Origin: Mycolicibacterium arabiense | GTDB lineage: Bacteria; Actinomycetota; Actinomycetes; Mycobacteriales; Mycobacteriaceae | Assembly (NCBI RefSeq): GCF_010731815.2 | Contig: NZ_AP022593.1 | Coordinates: 1-64,000 of the forward strand | DNA: 64,000 bases | Direction of reading: 5' to 3' | Shown here: positions 1-9,874 of the stretch, piece after piece | Numbering within the stretch: the stretch's first letter is position 1 | How the letters are laid out: every line of letters begins with the position of its first letter | The notes under the pieces: model-generated | The model's input: the letters and a program-made list of their open reading frames with translations, nothing else | What the model was told of the DNA's origin: nothing | Database searches by the model: none | Position numbers and translations under genes: made by a program

Positions 1-2
1 CA

Positions 3-140
3 ACGTGTGAGCGACTCTTGTTCCCGCCCACCGGGATCAAGGCCCGCATCGATCTCATCACGGCGACCGGTCCCGTCCTCGTTGGGCCGGTCCTCGCGGT
101 GGCGTTGATGATGACAGAGCCCGGGATGGCGTGTCTCTAA
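3..140 (+). CDS. C-terminal end of an unidentified protein (cut by window edge)
   Basis: An open frame enters from the left edge and ends with TAA at 138-140, giving about 45 residues. The last part is hydrophobic (a PVLVGPVLAVALMM stretch), so the protein may end in a membrane segment. I do not recognise the family. It faces the cadD gene tail-to-tail. Confidence 0.35.
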   Translation, partial: TCERLLFPPTGIKARIDLITATGPVLVGPVLAVALMMTEPGMACL

Positions 141-535
141 CGCGTCCTGTGGCGCCACCACCGGCCAAGGAGGACTGAGACCCTCCTGAGGGTTGGCGAC
201 AGCGCTAGTCCTCGATGTTTCTGGACCTGTGGACGTCGGGCGATCAATGTCCTCATCGAGTGTGTCGACGATGACAATCGCCGCTGCGAGCGTCGGCCCC
301 ACTCAGGGCGATCAAAGCCGTCGGTATGAACCATTGCTGAACATCACGGCGACTGCGCAAAGTGCGGCAGCCACGGCCGGCCACGACGCGGCGACGGACA
401 GGACCGCCAATCCTGTCCCCACCGGGAGCAGTGCGCCATCCACCCGGCGTGTCGGATGCGGAAATACGCTGTGAAAGGGCAGCCACACCACGATGACCAC
501 GTTGCCGCGGAATTCACCACCAATGTTGGGGCCGG
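141..535. other. Intergenic stretch between the left-edge gene and cadD
   Basis: No convincing gene is seen. The only candidate is a minus-strand frame, GTG at 500 to stop at 312, giving 62 residues with a hydrophobic middle that could be one or two membrane helices. It has no good ribosome binding site and no family I recognise. I would not annotate it without comparative support. Confidence 0.3.
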
Positions 536-1126
536 CTAGATTTCGAAGGCGAGGCCGCTGACCAGGATGACGATGCCCAGGCCGATCAGGACGATCGGAA
601 ACAGGACGTGTTCCCAGCGTTCGAGGACTTCGGCGATCGGCCGGCGGGTGGCGACGAATCGGGCGGCGATGACCAGTACCGCGACGAGCACGGAGGAAGA
701 CGATGCAGTAGGCCACCACGGCCGCCGGTCCCACGCTGAGGAAGACCGGAACGTAGACGCCGATGTTGTCGCCGCCGTTGGCGAAGGTGACTGCTGCGAC
801 GGTCACGACGCCAACGTTCTTGCCCGCGGCCTTGCCGTCGTCGTCGTCGTCGTCGTTGCCGCGCCTTTGCCATGCCGCCCACACCCCAACGCCAGGGTAC
901 GAGCCCGAAGTACGGGGAGGAACGCCCCGGCGCCCAGCGTGACGAGCACTGCCGCGCCCAGGATTCCGGCGAATCCCAGGTATTGGCCTGCGGTGATACG
1001 GGCCGTGGTTCCGCGTTGGCCGAGCCGCGGGCGAAGAACAGTGAGCACGATGATGTCGTCGATGTTGGTCACGATGAACAGGCCGATCGCGGGCAGCACC
1101 GAGGACAAGATCATGCGTGTCTTCAT
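536..1126 (-). pseudogene. cadD: CadD-family cadmium resistance transporter, frameshifted
   Basis: This is an integral membrane protein of the CadD cadmium-resistance family. The N-terminal helix carries TNIDDIIVLTVL, followed by GQYLGFAGIL. The C-terminal half includes FANGGDNIGVYVPVF, typical of the family. ATG at 1126 overlaps the lspA stop as ATGA. Total length, 591 nt or 196 residues, is normal for the family. The reading frame is broken at about 905-880 and again near 700. The lesions are single bases in short C/G runs and together restore the frame. A run of six Asp codons (836-857) sits in the cytoplasmic loop. It is last in the operon cmtR-ctpG-lspA-cadD. Either a decayed gene or indel errors; the family call is firm. 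Confidence 0.7.
836..857 (-). repeat. Trinucleotide run encoding poly-Asp in cadD
   Basis: About seven GTC/GAC units in a row encode a D6 stretch in the loop between the two halves of CadD. It is in frame and could contribute to metal binding, but simple slippage explains it equally well. Confidence 0.7.
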
Positions 1127-1611
1127 GTCTGCGGTGTTGCTTGTTCGCCAGCTAGCCACGACGAGTGCGGCTGCCCCGGTGACGACGAAGACGCCGGCCA
1201 GGTTGAAGGTGGGGAACCAGCCGGTGTGCAGGTAGTCGGTGACCAGCCCATCCGCGGCGCGGTCGATCACGTTGGCCACCGCGCCGCCCAGCATCGCCGC
1301 TAGCGCCAGCACCACGGGAAGCGCGGCGGTGCGCGTCACGCGGACGGCGAACACCGCCAAACCGACCACGATGACGCCGGTGACGCCGAGCAGAGCCGCG
1401 GGGCAGGGTGTCGCCGAAACTGAATGCCACCCGGATTGAACGCCAGCCGCAAGTTGAGCGGCCCGAGATCTATTGAGCTGCCGTCATTCAGGGTGCGGCC
1501 GGCCCAGGTCTTCAATCCCAGGTCCAAGGCGGCGACGATGACCACGGTGGCGACCAAAGTGATCCGCGCCCGCCTCACCCTGGCCTCTGGGCTGGTGGGG
1601 CCGGCGGTCAC
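1123..1611 (-). pseudogene. lspA: Signal peptidase II-like protein of the cadmium operon, frameshifted
   Basis: LspA cleaves signal peptides of prolipoproteins in the membrane. The frame from GTG 1611 (overlapping the ATPase stop as GTGA) to TGA 1123 (overlapping cadD as ATGA) is 163 codons, normal for LspA. Recognisable parts are the second box RLAFNPG followed by AFSFGD, then GGAVANVIDR with the first catalytic Asp, and FNLAG near the C-terminus. The second catalytic Asp, normally FNxAD, reads Gly here (codon GGC). A frameshift lies near 1430. LspA paralogs beside cadmium ATPases are known from other bacteria. Whether this copy is active is doubtful given the Gly. Confidence 0.7.
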
Positions 1612-3546
1612 GACGGTGCGCTCACCGGTGCCGCGCGGGTGGCTGGCTGCCGGATCGAGCGGGCGGCGGTCGGCGCGCCCGGCCCGCACACCGTTGGCGA
1701 TCACCACGATCTCGGCGAGTTCATGAATCAGCACCACCGCGGCCAGCCCGAGCACCCCGAACAGCGCCAGCGGGACCAGCGCGATGATCAATCCGAGGAC
1801 AGGCCGACGTTTTGCAGCATGATCCGCCGCGCCCGGCGCGCATGGCTGAACGCTTGGGGCAGATGGCGCAGGTCTTCGCCCATCAACGCCACGTCGGCGG
1901 TTTCGATGGCCACGTCGGTGCCCATCGCGCCCATCGCGATGCCCACGTCGGCGGTGCCAGCGCGGAGCGTCGTTGACGCCATCGCCGACCATCGCGGTGG
2001 GGCGTTGGGCGCGGAGCTGTTCGATCAATCGCGCCTTGGCTTCGGGCGCAACTCGGCGTGCACGGCGTCGATCCCGACGTCGCGGGCCAGCGCGGCGGCG
2101 GTGGCCTGGTTGTCGCCGGTGAGCATCGCCACGTGATAACCGTCGCGGCGCAACTGCGCGACCACTTCAGCGGCTTCGGGGCGCAGCTCGTCGCGCACTG
2201 CGATGGCCCCGATGACCTGGCCGTCGTCTTCGACGAGGACCGCGGTGGCGCCTGCCTGCTGCATCCGTGCGACGTCACCGGCAAGTGGGCCCGGGTCGAG
2301 CCAGCCGGGGCGGCCCAGACGAAGCGTGCCCTCGCGACGCCCGGTGAGCCCGGCGCCGGTGACGGCCTCGACGTCGGAGGCGGGTGTGACGTCATCGACT
2401 GCGGCGAGTATCGCCGCGGCCAGCGGGTGCTCGCTGCGCGCTTCCAGTGCCGCTGCCAGATCCAGAACCTGCTCGCGAGTCGCGCCGTTGATGGTGGCCA
2501 CGTCGATGACGGCGGGCCGGTTCGCGGTTAGCGTGCCGGTCTTGTCCAAGGCGACGCCGCGGATCTTGCCCAGCCCCTTCCGGCGGCGCCGCCCTTGACC
2601 AGCGCGCCGAGCTTGCTGGCGGCGCCGATGGCGGCCACCACGGTGACCGGCACCGAGATCGCCAGCGCGCACGGTGAGGCGGCGACCAGCACCACCAGGG
2701 CGCGTTCGATCCAGGTGGCCGAGTCGCCGAGCAGGCTGCCGATCACCGCGATCAGTCCGGCGACGATCATGATCCCGGGCACCAGGGGTTTGGCGATGCG
2801 GTCGGCCAAGCGTTGAGACGCGCTTGCGGGACTGTTCTGCCTCTACGATGCGCACGATACGGGCCAGGAGTTGTCCTCAGCGGTGGTGCTGACCTCCACC
2901 TCCAGTGCTCCGGTGCCGTTGATCGACCCGGCGAACACCTCATCACCGGGCCCGGCTTTACGGGAACCGACTCGCCGGTGATGGCCGAGACGTCGAGTGC
3001 GGTGCGGCCCAACCGGATGATGCCGTCGGTGGCGACACGCTCGCCGGGTTTGACCATCATCCGGTCGCTGATCCTCAGATCCGCTGTCGGGACGGTTTTC
3101 TCGGCGCCGTCACGCAGCACGGTGGCCTCGTTGGGCACCAGCGACAACAGGCGCGCAGCCCGCGGCGAGTACGGGCGAGCGAGTATTCCTCCAGTCCTCG
3201 CTGATGGAGAACAGGAACGCCAGCATCGCGGCCTCACCCACCTCGCCGAGAACTACCGCGCCGACGGCGGCGATGGTCATCAGCGTGCCGACCCCGATCT
3301 TGCCTTTCGCCAACCGCTTCACGGTGGACGGGACGAAGGTGTAGGCGCCAGCAGCGCCGCCGCTTCCAGCGCGAGGACGACCGGCTCGGCGGCGTCGAGG
3401 AACCCCGCGATCACCGCTGCCGCCAGGAGCACTCCCGAGAGGGCGGCGAACCGCAGTTCCTTGATCTGCCGGAGCCGTTCGGGCTCACCGTCGACTTCGT
3501 CGGCGGCGCGGGGCTCGTCGTCGCCGCAACCGCATGCGTCGCTCAT
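1608..3546 (-). pseudogene. ctpG: CtpG-like P1B-type metal-exporting ATPase, frameshifted
   Basis: This is a heavy-metal P-type ATPase, probably exporting Cd/Pb/Zn across the inner membrane. In order: Cys-rich start MSDACGCGDD, transmembrane pairs, actuator TGES, SPC in the ion-path helix (ASPCALAISVPVT), phosphorylation motif DKTGT, TGDN, GDGVND, and the last-helix motif HELAEIVVIANGVRAG. SPC plus HELAE matches mycobacterial CtpG rather than copper pumps. ATG at 3546 overlaps the regulator stop as ATGA. The frame changes several times (near 3330, 3190, 2850, 2590, 2045, 1985 and 1800), mostly in G/C runs. It is the central gene of the operon. Confidence 0.75.
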
Positions 3547-3926
3547 CGCCGAGCCTCCTGCGTACCCGTCGACGCGTCGATGCCCGAGTTGGTTCCGTAG
3601 GTAGGGCACAGCGCGACCGCGTTGCCGGTGGCGGCCAACAGCGTCTCGGCCGAGGCCAGCAGGTCCATCAGTTCAGGGCGAGTCAGCGAATAGAACACCT
3701 GCCGGCCCTCGGGGCGCCCGGTAACCAGCCCGCAGTCCCGCAGGCACGCCACGTGCGCCGACACCGTGGACTGCGCCAACCCCAGCTCCCCGATCAGATC
3801 GACCACGCGGGCCTCCCCGTCAGCCAGGCGGCGCACGATCGCCAACCGCGCCGAATCGGAAAGACTGTGAAACAGCGCCACCGCAGCATCCAGATTCGAT
3901 GACGCTCTCGGGGAACAGCCGCACAC
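3543..3926 (-). CDS. cmtR: CmtR/CadC-type ArsR-SmtB metal sensor
   Basis: A 127-residue winged-helix repressor. The recognition helix region contains SAHVACLRDCGLV with Cys61 and Cys65, and a further Cys107 lies near the C-terminus. These correspond in spacing to Cys57, Cys61 and Cys102 of M. tuberculosis CmtR, which binds Cd/Pb. Two extra cysteines (MCGC) open the protein. It is first in the operon, and its TGA overlaps the ATPase ATG. Metal binding should release it from the promoter just upstream. The frame is intact, unlike its downstream genes. Confidence 0.85.
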   Translation of the reverse strand: MCGCSPRASSNLDAAVALFHSLSDSARLAIVRRLADGEARVVDLIGELGLAQSTVSAHVACLRDCGLVTGRPEGRQVFYSLTRPELMDLLASAETLLAATGNAVALCPTYGTNSGIDASTGTQEARR

Positions 3927-3939
3927 CTATCAGACTTCT

Positions 3940-3959
3940 TCATCGCCATTCGACGATGA
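3940..3959. promoter_or_regulatory. Candidate operator of the cmtR-ctpG-lspA-cadD operon
   Basis: A 6-bp inverted repeat TCATCG / CGATGA with an 8-bp spacer lies 14 bp upstream of the cmtR start. Size and position suit an ArsR/SmtB-family operator. Binding is inference. Confidence 0.4.
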
Positions 3960-4115
3960 TAGACGGTTCATGGCGATACTTCGAGCCTGCGGCAGGCCGC
4001 AGGCTGGACATGCGCCCGTTCGGAGCAACGCGGCGTCACTGGACATCCGCCCTAGCCGCGGGAGGGGCCGTCGATGCTTCGTGCGTTGGCGACGCTCGCC
4101 ATTTCGTCTACTCAT

Positions 4116-5480
4116 CTACGCATTCTGTTGAGCGGCTTCCCACGCGTTGAAGCCGCCCACGATGTCGCTCACGTCTCCAAATCCGCGCTGGCGCAACAAG
4201 CTCGCGGCTACCGAGGAGCGATATCCGCCGGCAGTACACGACCGTCGGCTTGGCTGGATCCAGCTCTTCGCACCGATCGGGCAATTGACCCACGGGATGG
4301 CGACGGCGTTCGGGATGCTTCCCGCCGCGACTTCGCCGGGTTTGCACGTCGACGACCTGCACGTCGGTGAACTCGGATCTGCGCTGGTCGAAGGATTTGG
4401 CCGTTAACCGAGGGGCGATCTGGACATCACTGCGGTGGTCGAACATGACCTCGAACGGGCGGTCGAGGTAGCCGACGACGCGGTCGAAACCGATACGCGC
4501 GAGACGATTTTTGCCTTCCAGTTCCTGACCGGGTCCGCTGAACAACACGATGTCGACGTCGGAGGGCAGCACCGACCCGGCGAACTCCGCGTAGCGGCCG
4601 TCGAGTCCGATGTTGATCGAGCGACGCAGGTGGCCCAGCGCGAAGTGATCGGGGCTACGGCCGTCGACCAGGAGTGCGCCGCCGTTGAGCGCGTCGAGGA
4701 CCTCGGTGTAGTTCAGTGCGGTCGGCATCTTCGTCTCATCGAGCAGTGCGCGGTCCTGCCGGTTGAGCATGGCGTCGACGGCGAAATAGCTGGGTGCTGG
4801 CGGTTGTCCTTGGGTGACCAGATCCACGAACGTGGCCTTATCGGCGGCATGCAGGGCGTAGTTGGTCTGCTTTTGCTCGCCGATGGTCGACCACAGGTCG
4901 GTGGAAAGGTTCTTGCCACATGCCGAACCCGCGCCGTGCGCCGGTACACCCGTGGCATCTGGCAGTGTCATCAGCTTGCTGTGCAGCGAGTCGTACAGCA
5001 TGCCCGCCAACTGTTCACGGGTGAACCCGATGGAGGCGAGCAGATCGGGCCGCCCGACGTCACCGATGAACAAGGTATCGCCGGTCAGGACGCCGTAGGG
5101 GACCTCATCGCCGCGGCGCTCGACCACGATGCTCATCGATTCGGGCGTGTGGCCTGGGTGTGGCGGAACTCCAGCGTGACCTCGCCCAGGTCATAGCGTT
5201 CGCCGTCGGCGACGCCCATCGACGCGAACTCGGTCTGCGCGACCGAGGAGTACACGATCGTGGCGCCGGTGGCTGCTAGCTCCAGGTGACCGGACACGAA
5301 ATCGGCGTGGAAGTGAGTCTCGATTACGAGTTCGATTCGCCAGCCCAGCTTTTCGGCGTCCGACAGATAGTCCGCGACATCGCGCCGGGGATCGACGACG
5401 ACTGCGCGGCCGGTGGTCTCGTCGGCAATCAGATACGACGCGTGGGACAGACATTCCAAGTAGTACTGCATGAATTTCAT
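4116..5480 (-). pseudogene. Persulfide dioxygenase-rhodanese fusion (CstB-like), frameshifted
   Basis: The N-terminal domain is a metallo-beta-lactamase fold of the ETHE1/persulfide dioxygenase type, with HxHxD-like THFHADFVSGH near residue 57 and later GDTLFIGDVGRPDL. Two rhodanese-like domains follow. The first (about 250-350) lacks an obvious catalytic Cys. The second ends with VVYC, and in an adjoining frame AGGYRSS, giving the active-site loop CAGGYRSS. Expected product is about 455 residues. Frames break near 5145, 4330 and 4230; the true stop is TAG at 4116. The reaction would be oxidation of persulfide to sulfite with sulfur transfer. It is divergent from tauE-cstR, and CstR-like boxes lie between them. 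Confidence 0.75.
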
Positions 5481-5556
5481 GGTTCAGGTGTTTCGTGTGT
5501 GGCGGTGAGTCACCGCCCCAGCAGGCCCCAGGGCGGAACGCGTACGGAGTTGCGGG

Positions 5557-5601
5557 TACCCCGGGGTATGCCACCATATCTGACTATACCCCCTAGGTAT
5601 A
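5557..5601. promoter_or_regulatory. Two CstR/CsoR-type palindromic boxes
   Basis: TACCCCGGGGTA (5557-5568) and TATACCCCCTAGGTATA (5585-5601) lie between the divergent persulfide dioxygenase and tauE genes. The second closely matches the operator style of CstR persulfide sensors. Since a cstR gene follows tauE, autoregulation of the whole divergent unit is likely. Confidence 0.65.
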
Positions 5602-5747
5602 TGCCGAACGCCTGAAGGGATTCGCCGTGACGATGATGACCGCACCCACCTCCCCCAATCCCCACCACGTCGACGACGGTGGGTGCGCGTCGTCGACCCC
5701 TCACGGCTGGTCGACGTTCGACACACCGGTGAGTCCGAGACCGCACA

Positions 5748-6623
5748 TTGCTCCGGCAATTGGCGATGACCGTGCTCACCGTCGGCCTGGCAGTGATCGT
5801 CGGCATGGTGCTGGGATTACTCGGCGGCGGCGGCTCGATCCTGATGGTGCCGCTGCTCGCCTATGTCGCCGGCATGGACGCCAAGCAGGCCATTGCCACC
5901 TCGCTGTTGGTCGTCGGTGTGACCAGCACGATCGGCGTCTCTCACGCACGGGCCGGCCGGGTGCAATGGCGCACGGGTCTCACTTTCGGCGCAGCGGGTA
6001 TGGCGGGCGCCTACAGTGGCGGCGTCCTGGCTCGGTTCATTCCGGGCACGGTCTTGCTGGTCGGCTTCGCTGCGATGATGGCCGCCACGGCGGTCGCGAT
6101 GCTGCGCGGCCGCACGGCCGTCGACGCCGCCGACCGACCACATGTGCCGGTTCCGAAGATCCTTTGCGTGGGCTTGGCGGTCGGACTGGTGACCGGCGTG
6201 GTCGGCGCGGGCGGCGGATTTCTGGTGGTGCCCGCCCTCGCCGTGCTCGGTGGGTTGCCCATGCCGGTCGCGGTCGGCACCTCGTTGATCGTGATCTCGA
6301 TGAACTCGTTCGCGGGCCTGGGCGGCTACCTGTCCAGCGTGCCGATCACTTGGCCGGCAGCGCTGGCAGTAGCCACCGCGGCCGCGGTCGGTGCCCTCGT
6401 CGGCGCCCGCCTGACCGCCATGGTCAAACCCGACCTGTTGCGAAAGGCTTTGGGCTGGTTCGTCCTTGCGATGTCAACGGTCGTCGTGTCCCAAGAAATC
6501 CACCTCGGCGTGGGAATCGCCGCCGCGACACTCACTGCCGTTGCCGCCACCATGACATTCGCGTGTGCCCGGTACACCTACTGCCCCCTGCGCCGCCTCA
6601 TCCCGATTCGGATCGCCGCGTGA
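5748..6623 (+). CDS. tauE: TauE/SafE-family sulfite/organosulfonate exporter
   Basis: A 291-residue polytopic protein with two TauE/SafE repeats, each marked by a Gly-rich loop: GLLGGGGSILMVPLL near residue 24 and VGAGGGFLVVPALAVLGG near 146. About eight membrane helices are apparent. It probably exports sulfite made by the persulfide dioxygenase. The assigned start lacks a good Shine-Dalgarno. A better one precedes a GTG at 5627 in another frame, whose about 40 residues could be the true N-terminus if a frameshift lies near 5750. It sits upstream of cstR. Confidence 0.8.
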   Translation: MLRQLAMTVLTVGLAVIVGMVLGLLGGGGSILMVPLLAYVAGMDAKQAIATSLLVVGVTSTIGVSHARAGRVQWRTGLTFGAAGMAGAYSGGVLARFIPGTVLLVGFAAMMAATAVAMLRGRTAVDAADRPHVPVPKILCVGLAVGLVTGVVGAGGGFLVVPALAVLGGLPMPVAVGTSLIVISMNSFAGLGGYLSSVPITWPAALAVATAAAVGALVGARLTAMVKPDLLRKALGWFVLAMSTVVVSQEIHLGVGIAAATLTAVAATMTFACARYTYCPLRRLIPIRIAA

Positions 6624-6637
6624 GAACTGTCCAACCA

Positions 6638-6661
6638 ATACCCCCACGGGTAACGTGGGGG
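6638..6661. promoter_or_regulatory. CstR-like box inside a perfect hairpin before cstR
   Basis: ATACCCCCACGGGTA (6638-6652) resembles the boxes upstream of tauE. The same bases form a perfect 8-bp stem CCCCCACG/CGTGGGGG with loop GGTAA at 6641-6661, 31 bp before the cstR start. It may act as a CstR operator, an mRNA structure, or both. Confidence 0.5.
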
Positions 6662-6692
6662 TTTACCCCCGCTGCTGAAAGGACCCACAGTC

Positions 6693-6961
<269 letters not shown>

Positions 6962-7028
6962 CTCGCGATGACGTAGCGCCAGTTGTCAATAGCCTCGATG
7001 TCACGACAGCGTTGTGCGACGAAACCGG

Positions 7029-7976
7029 CTAGTTCGAGGCTGGACCGAATGTCGGTGGCCGTGTCTCTGCCACGCGGGTGTCGGCGGCGGGTGCAAGGTG
7101 CACGCCGGGCGTGAACGGGTAGATCATCTGGCGCAGGTAGCTGCTGGGGTAGTCGGGTTTGGCGGCCATGCCCAGCTGGGTGGAGTCGAAGCGGCGGGCG
7201 GGGTCATAGGAGTAGGTGCGCATGAGGTGGTCCCACACGAGGGTGAACAGCCCGAAGTTGACGTCGCCGATGCCGGCCCATTTCAGGTGGTGGAAGCGGT
7301 GGCCTTCGTTGAGGGCCAGGACGTACTTGACCGGGCCGATCCGGTAGTCGGCGTTGGAGTGCTGCAGCAGCAGCTGGATCGCGACAGCCAGGGCAAGCGC
7401 GGAGGCGACGTTGACGGGCAGCCCGATCAGGATCAGGGGTGCGACACCGGCGGCCATCTCGACGGTTTGGTGCAGGGGGTGTTTCATCAGGCCGTTGAGG
7501 CCGTAGAAGCGGGTGATGCTGTGGTGCACCGCGTGAAAGCGCCACAGCACGCCGATCTTATGGCTGGCCAGATGGACGACGGTGATGCCGAAATCCGCGA
7601 CCAGGATCGCGGCGAGGACCTGTGCGACGAAAGGCCAGCTGTGCCACAACTGCGGCGCGGGGACGATCGCTGCGAGCAGCGGGATCGCGGCGACGCTGGC
7701 CAGGATCAGGGTTTCGTTGACCGCCACGTGGATGCGGTCGCGGGTGCCATCGGCGCGGTCGTCGTTCCACTCGTCATACGGAATGACCCGCTCCACCAGG
7801 AACGCGGTCATGATCGCGGCCGCCAGAATCGCCAGCAGCCAGTACTTCGGCGCGCCGGCGGCCGCCACGGCGATGCCCACCCCGTTGAAGCCGATCAACA
7901 TGAACGGCACGTAGCCGTAGCGGGCCACCGTCTGGACCGCGGTGATTGCCGTCGATGTCGAAGAGTTCGTTCTCAT
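7029..7976 (-). CDS. Fatty acid hydroxylase/sterol desaturase family membrane protein
   Basis: A 315-residue di-iron membrane oxygenase. Hydrophobic helices cover the N-terminal 150 residues. The His clusters of the superfamily are present: HLASHKIGVLWRFHAVHHS, then a middle QHSNAD element, then NEGHRFHHLK. It should hydroxylate or desaturate a lipid or sterol-like substrate at the membrane; the substrate is unknown. It lies 47 bp downstream of the AraC gene on the same strand, so that regulator probably controls it. The frame is intact. Confidence 0.8.
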   Translation of the reverse strand: MRTNSSTSTAITAVQTVARYGYVPFMLIGFNGVGIAVAAAGAPKYWLLAILAAAIMTAFLVERVIPYDEWNDDRADGTRDRIHVAVNETLILASVAAIPLLAAIVPAPQLWHSWPFVAQVLAAILVADFGITVVHLASHKIGVLWRFHAVHHSITRFYGLNGLMKHPLHQTVEMAAGVAPLILIGLPVNVASALALAVAIQLLLQHSNADYRIGPVKYVLALNEGHRFHHLKWAGIGDVNFGLFTLVWDHLMRTYSYDPARRFDSTQLGMAAKPDYPSSYLRQMIYPFTPGVHLAPAADTRVAETRPPTFGPASN

Positions 7977-8023
7977 GCCTTGATCGTCGCGGCCGCCGCC
8001 GCGATATGGCTTGAATGATTCGG

Positions 8024-8800
8024 CTATTCGTTGTCGAGGTCCCAGGAGACGTGCCGGCTCAGCACCGAGGGTGGCAGGCCGAACATCTCACGGGTGGTGC
8101 GAGTGAGATGGGCACTGTCGGCGAATCCCGCGCCGTGCGCCGCGCCGGTCAGGTCATCGCCGGCCTGCACCCGGGTGATGGCAAGCTGCAACCGTGACCA
8201 CAACACGTAGCGTCTCAACGGAATGCCGACCTGCTGAGAGAACAGATGCGTCAAGCGGCTCGCCGAGATCCCAACTATGGCGGCGAGTTTGGTTCCGCTG
8301 ACCGTGCCAGCCGCCATGAGGTCGGGCAACAGACGTAATGCGTCATCGACGGCGGGATGGCGCGCCGTGTCACTGCCGTGAACAACTGGGGTAGGTGCCA
8401 GGCTCGCGATCAGCTCGTCGACGACCGCGGACAGCGCTTGTCGCCGAGTGGAACTAAGCAGAGGGGTGACCGTCCATCCGAAGTGGACGGCGCGCGAATG
8501 CGCGGCCCGGCCCGGCGCGGACTCCGGCTCCAGGAACACCACCGTGCCCTCCTGTGCGCCGACCTCGATCTGGTGTGGCGCGTCGGCGGGCACGACCACC
8601 TTCGTTCCGACGTGGCGGGCGCCGTGCCCATCGAGCACCGTCAAAGCCGATGTCGCGGTTATGACCTGCACGGCGTGGTGGGCGTGGGCATCGGTGGGGC
8701 CGATCGATCCGGTGAAGGCCAACACCCCCGGGCGAAGGAGCGCCGCGCCGCTCCAGCGTGGTCCGGCAGCTGCATGACCACCCGGGGTATTCATCGCCAC
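8024..8800 (-). CDS. AraC-family transcriptional regulator with cupin sensor
   Basis: About 258 residues. The N-terminal 100 residues form an AraC-type cupin (AHAHHAVQV, later VVPADAPHQIEV). The C-terminal 100 carry two helix-turn-helix motifs (GTKLAAIVGISASRLTHLF and AAHGAGFADSAHLTRTTRE). GTG 8800 and ATG 8794 are both possible starts. It probably regulates the adjacent hydroxylase. A truncated relative of its N-terminal half occurs at 25091-25318, so this family was duplicated on the island. Confidence 0.8.
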   Translation of the reverse strand: MAMNTPGGHAAAGPRWSGAALLRPGVLAFTGSIGPTDAHAHHAVQVITATSALTVLDGHGARHVGTKVVVPADAPHQIEVGAQEGTVVFLEPESAPGRAAHSRAVHFGWTVTPLLSSTRRQALSAVVDELIASLAPTPVVHGSDTARHPAVDDALRLLPDLMAAGTVSGTKLAAIVGISASRLTHLFSQQVGIPLRRYVLWSRLQLAITRVQAGDDLTGAAHGAGFADSAHLTRTTREMFGLPPSVLSRHVSWDLDNE

Positions 8801-8883
8801 TGAGCGACGATAGCGCCGCCCTGCATTGTGCCTCTAGTGGCGATGCCACCGATCCAATCTGATCAGCTCCTGCTCCGATCACA

Positions 8884-9084
8884 CTAGCCGGGTGTACCTG
8901 CGGCGGTTGAATAGTGGCCCTCGGCCGTGAACACCAATGACGTCGACAACGTCTGCGTTCCGAGTCTGCCCAACGCGTCTTCGCTAAACCCGGTGGCGAC
9001 AACACCATCGCCGACATCCCAGCCCGGGCCCGGTGGGCCCCGGCCTGCCCGAACGGCGACGATGGGCAGATGCGGATGCTGCAC
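8884..9084 (-). CDS. Possible small hypothetical protein
   Basis: A 66-codon frame on the same strand as its neighbours, between the NlpC/P60 gene and the AraC gene. The composition is not obviously that of a shadow frame, but no family is recognised. It may be a fragment of a longer lost gene. Confidence 0.25.
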   Translation of the reverse strand: MQHPHLPIVAVRAGRGPPGPGWDVGDGVVATGFSEDALGRLGTQTLSTSLVFTAEGHYSTAAGTPG

Positions 9085-9091
9085 AGGCGCG

Positions 9092-9787
9092 TCACTCGAT
9101 GATGCGCGTTACGTAAGGCGTCATTCCGGCTTTGCGCACCGGTGAGATCTTGATCGGAACACCCGTCTGTTGGGCCTCCAGCATTTGGCCGTTACCCAAA
9201 TAGAGCGCCTCGTGCTGACTGCCTCCGGGACCCCAGAACAACAGGTCGCCTCGGCGGGCCTGCGACGGAGGGACCTTGCGGCCAGCGTTGTACTGGTCAC
9301 CGGACCAGCGGGGTAGCAGAATGCCAACACCGGCGAAGGCGAATCGAGTCAGTCCTGAACAGTCGAAACCAACTGTGCCGGCGCCCTGGTCGATGCCGCG
9401 GCTAGGTCCGGTCAGGCTGCCGCCGCCCCATGAATAAGGCACCCCGAGCTGTGTGCCTGCACGGCGGATGACGTACTCGATGGCCTGACTGCCCGACACA
9501 CGGCCCGACGCCAGCGGAGCGGCGCTGGGTTCGGCGCCTCCGAAACCCAAAGTGCGCAGGAAGTTGCGGCCGAGGTTCATCGTGGTCTCGGTAGCCATGG
9601 CGGTGGCGCGAAGTGAGGCGTTGGCGATGGCGAGGGGGTCGCCGGGTGCGCCAGCACTGACAACCTGTGGAAGGCTCGGATCCAAGGTCACGTCGCCCGG
9701 CGGCCGCGGGCGCGGCTAGGGTCACTGCGAGCGTGGCGATGCCATACAGCTCAGAGCCTTCAGGCGCCGGTGGAGCTTCGTGGACAC
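9092..9787 (-). pseudogene. Secreted NlpC/P60 peptidoglycan hydrolase (Rip-like), N-terminus frameshifted
   Basis: The C-terminal 125 residues are an NlpC/P60 domain with catalytic Cys in VGFDCSGL and His in GSQHEALYLG. It resembles mycobacterial RipD but keeps the Cys that RipD lacks, so it may be an active endopeptidase. A plausible start is GTG 9787, giving VSTKLHRRLKAL, then in other frames a hydrophobic signal YGIATLAVTLAAPAAAG and the mature part DVTLDPSLP. This needs frame changes near 9735 and 9697. If GTG 9691 were used instead there would be no signal peptide. Two CTACGTAG-like sites lie about 90 bp upstream. Confidence 0.7.
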
Positions 9788-9874
9788 GGTCCTCGCCTTC
9801 TCGGTCGTCGGCGCGCAGCGCATGGGTAGATCCCGCGTCGATCACCGGATGCTTGCCGACCGACCACCGACCGT

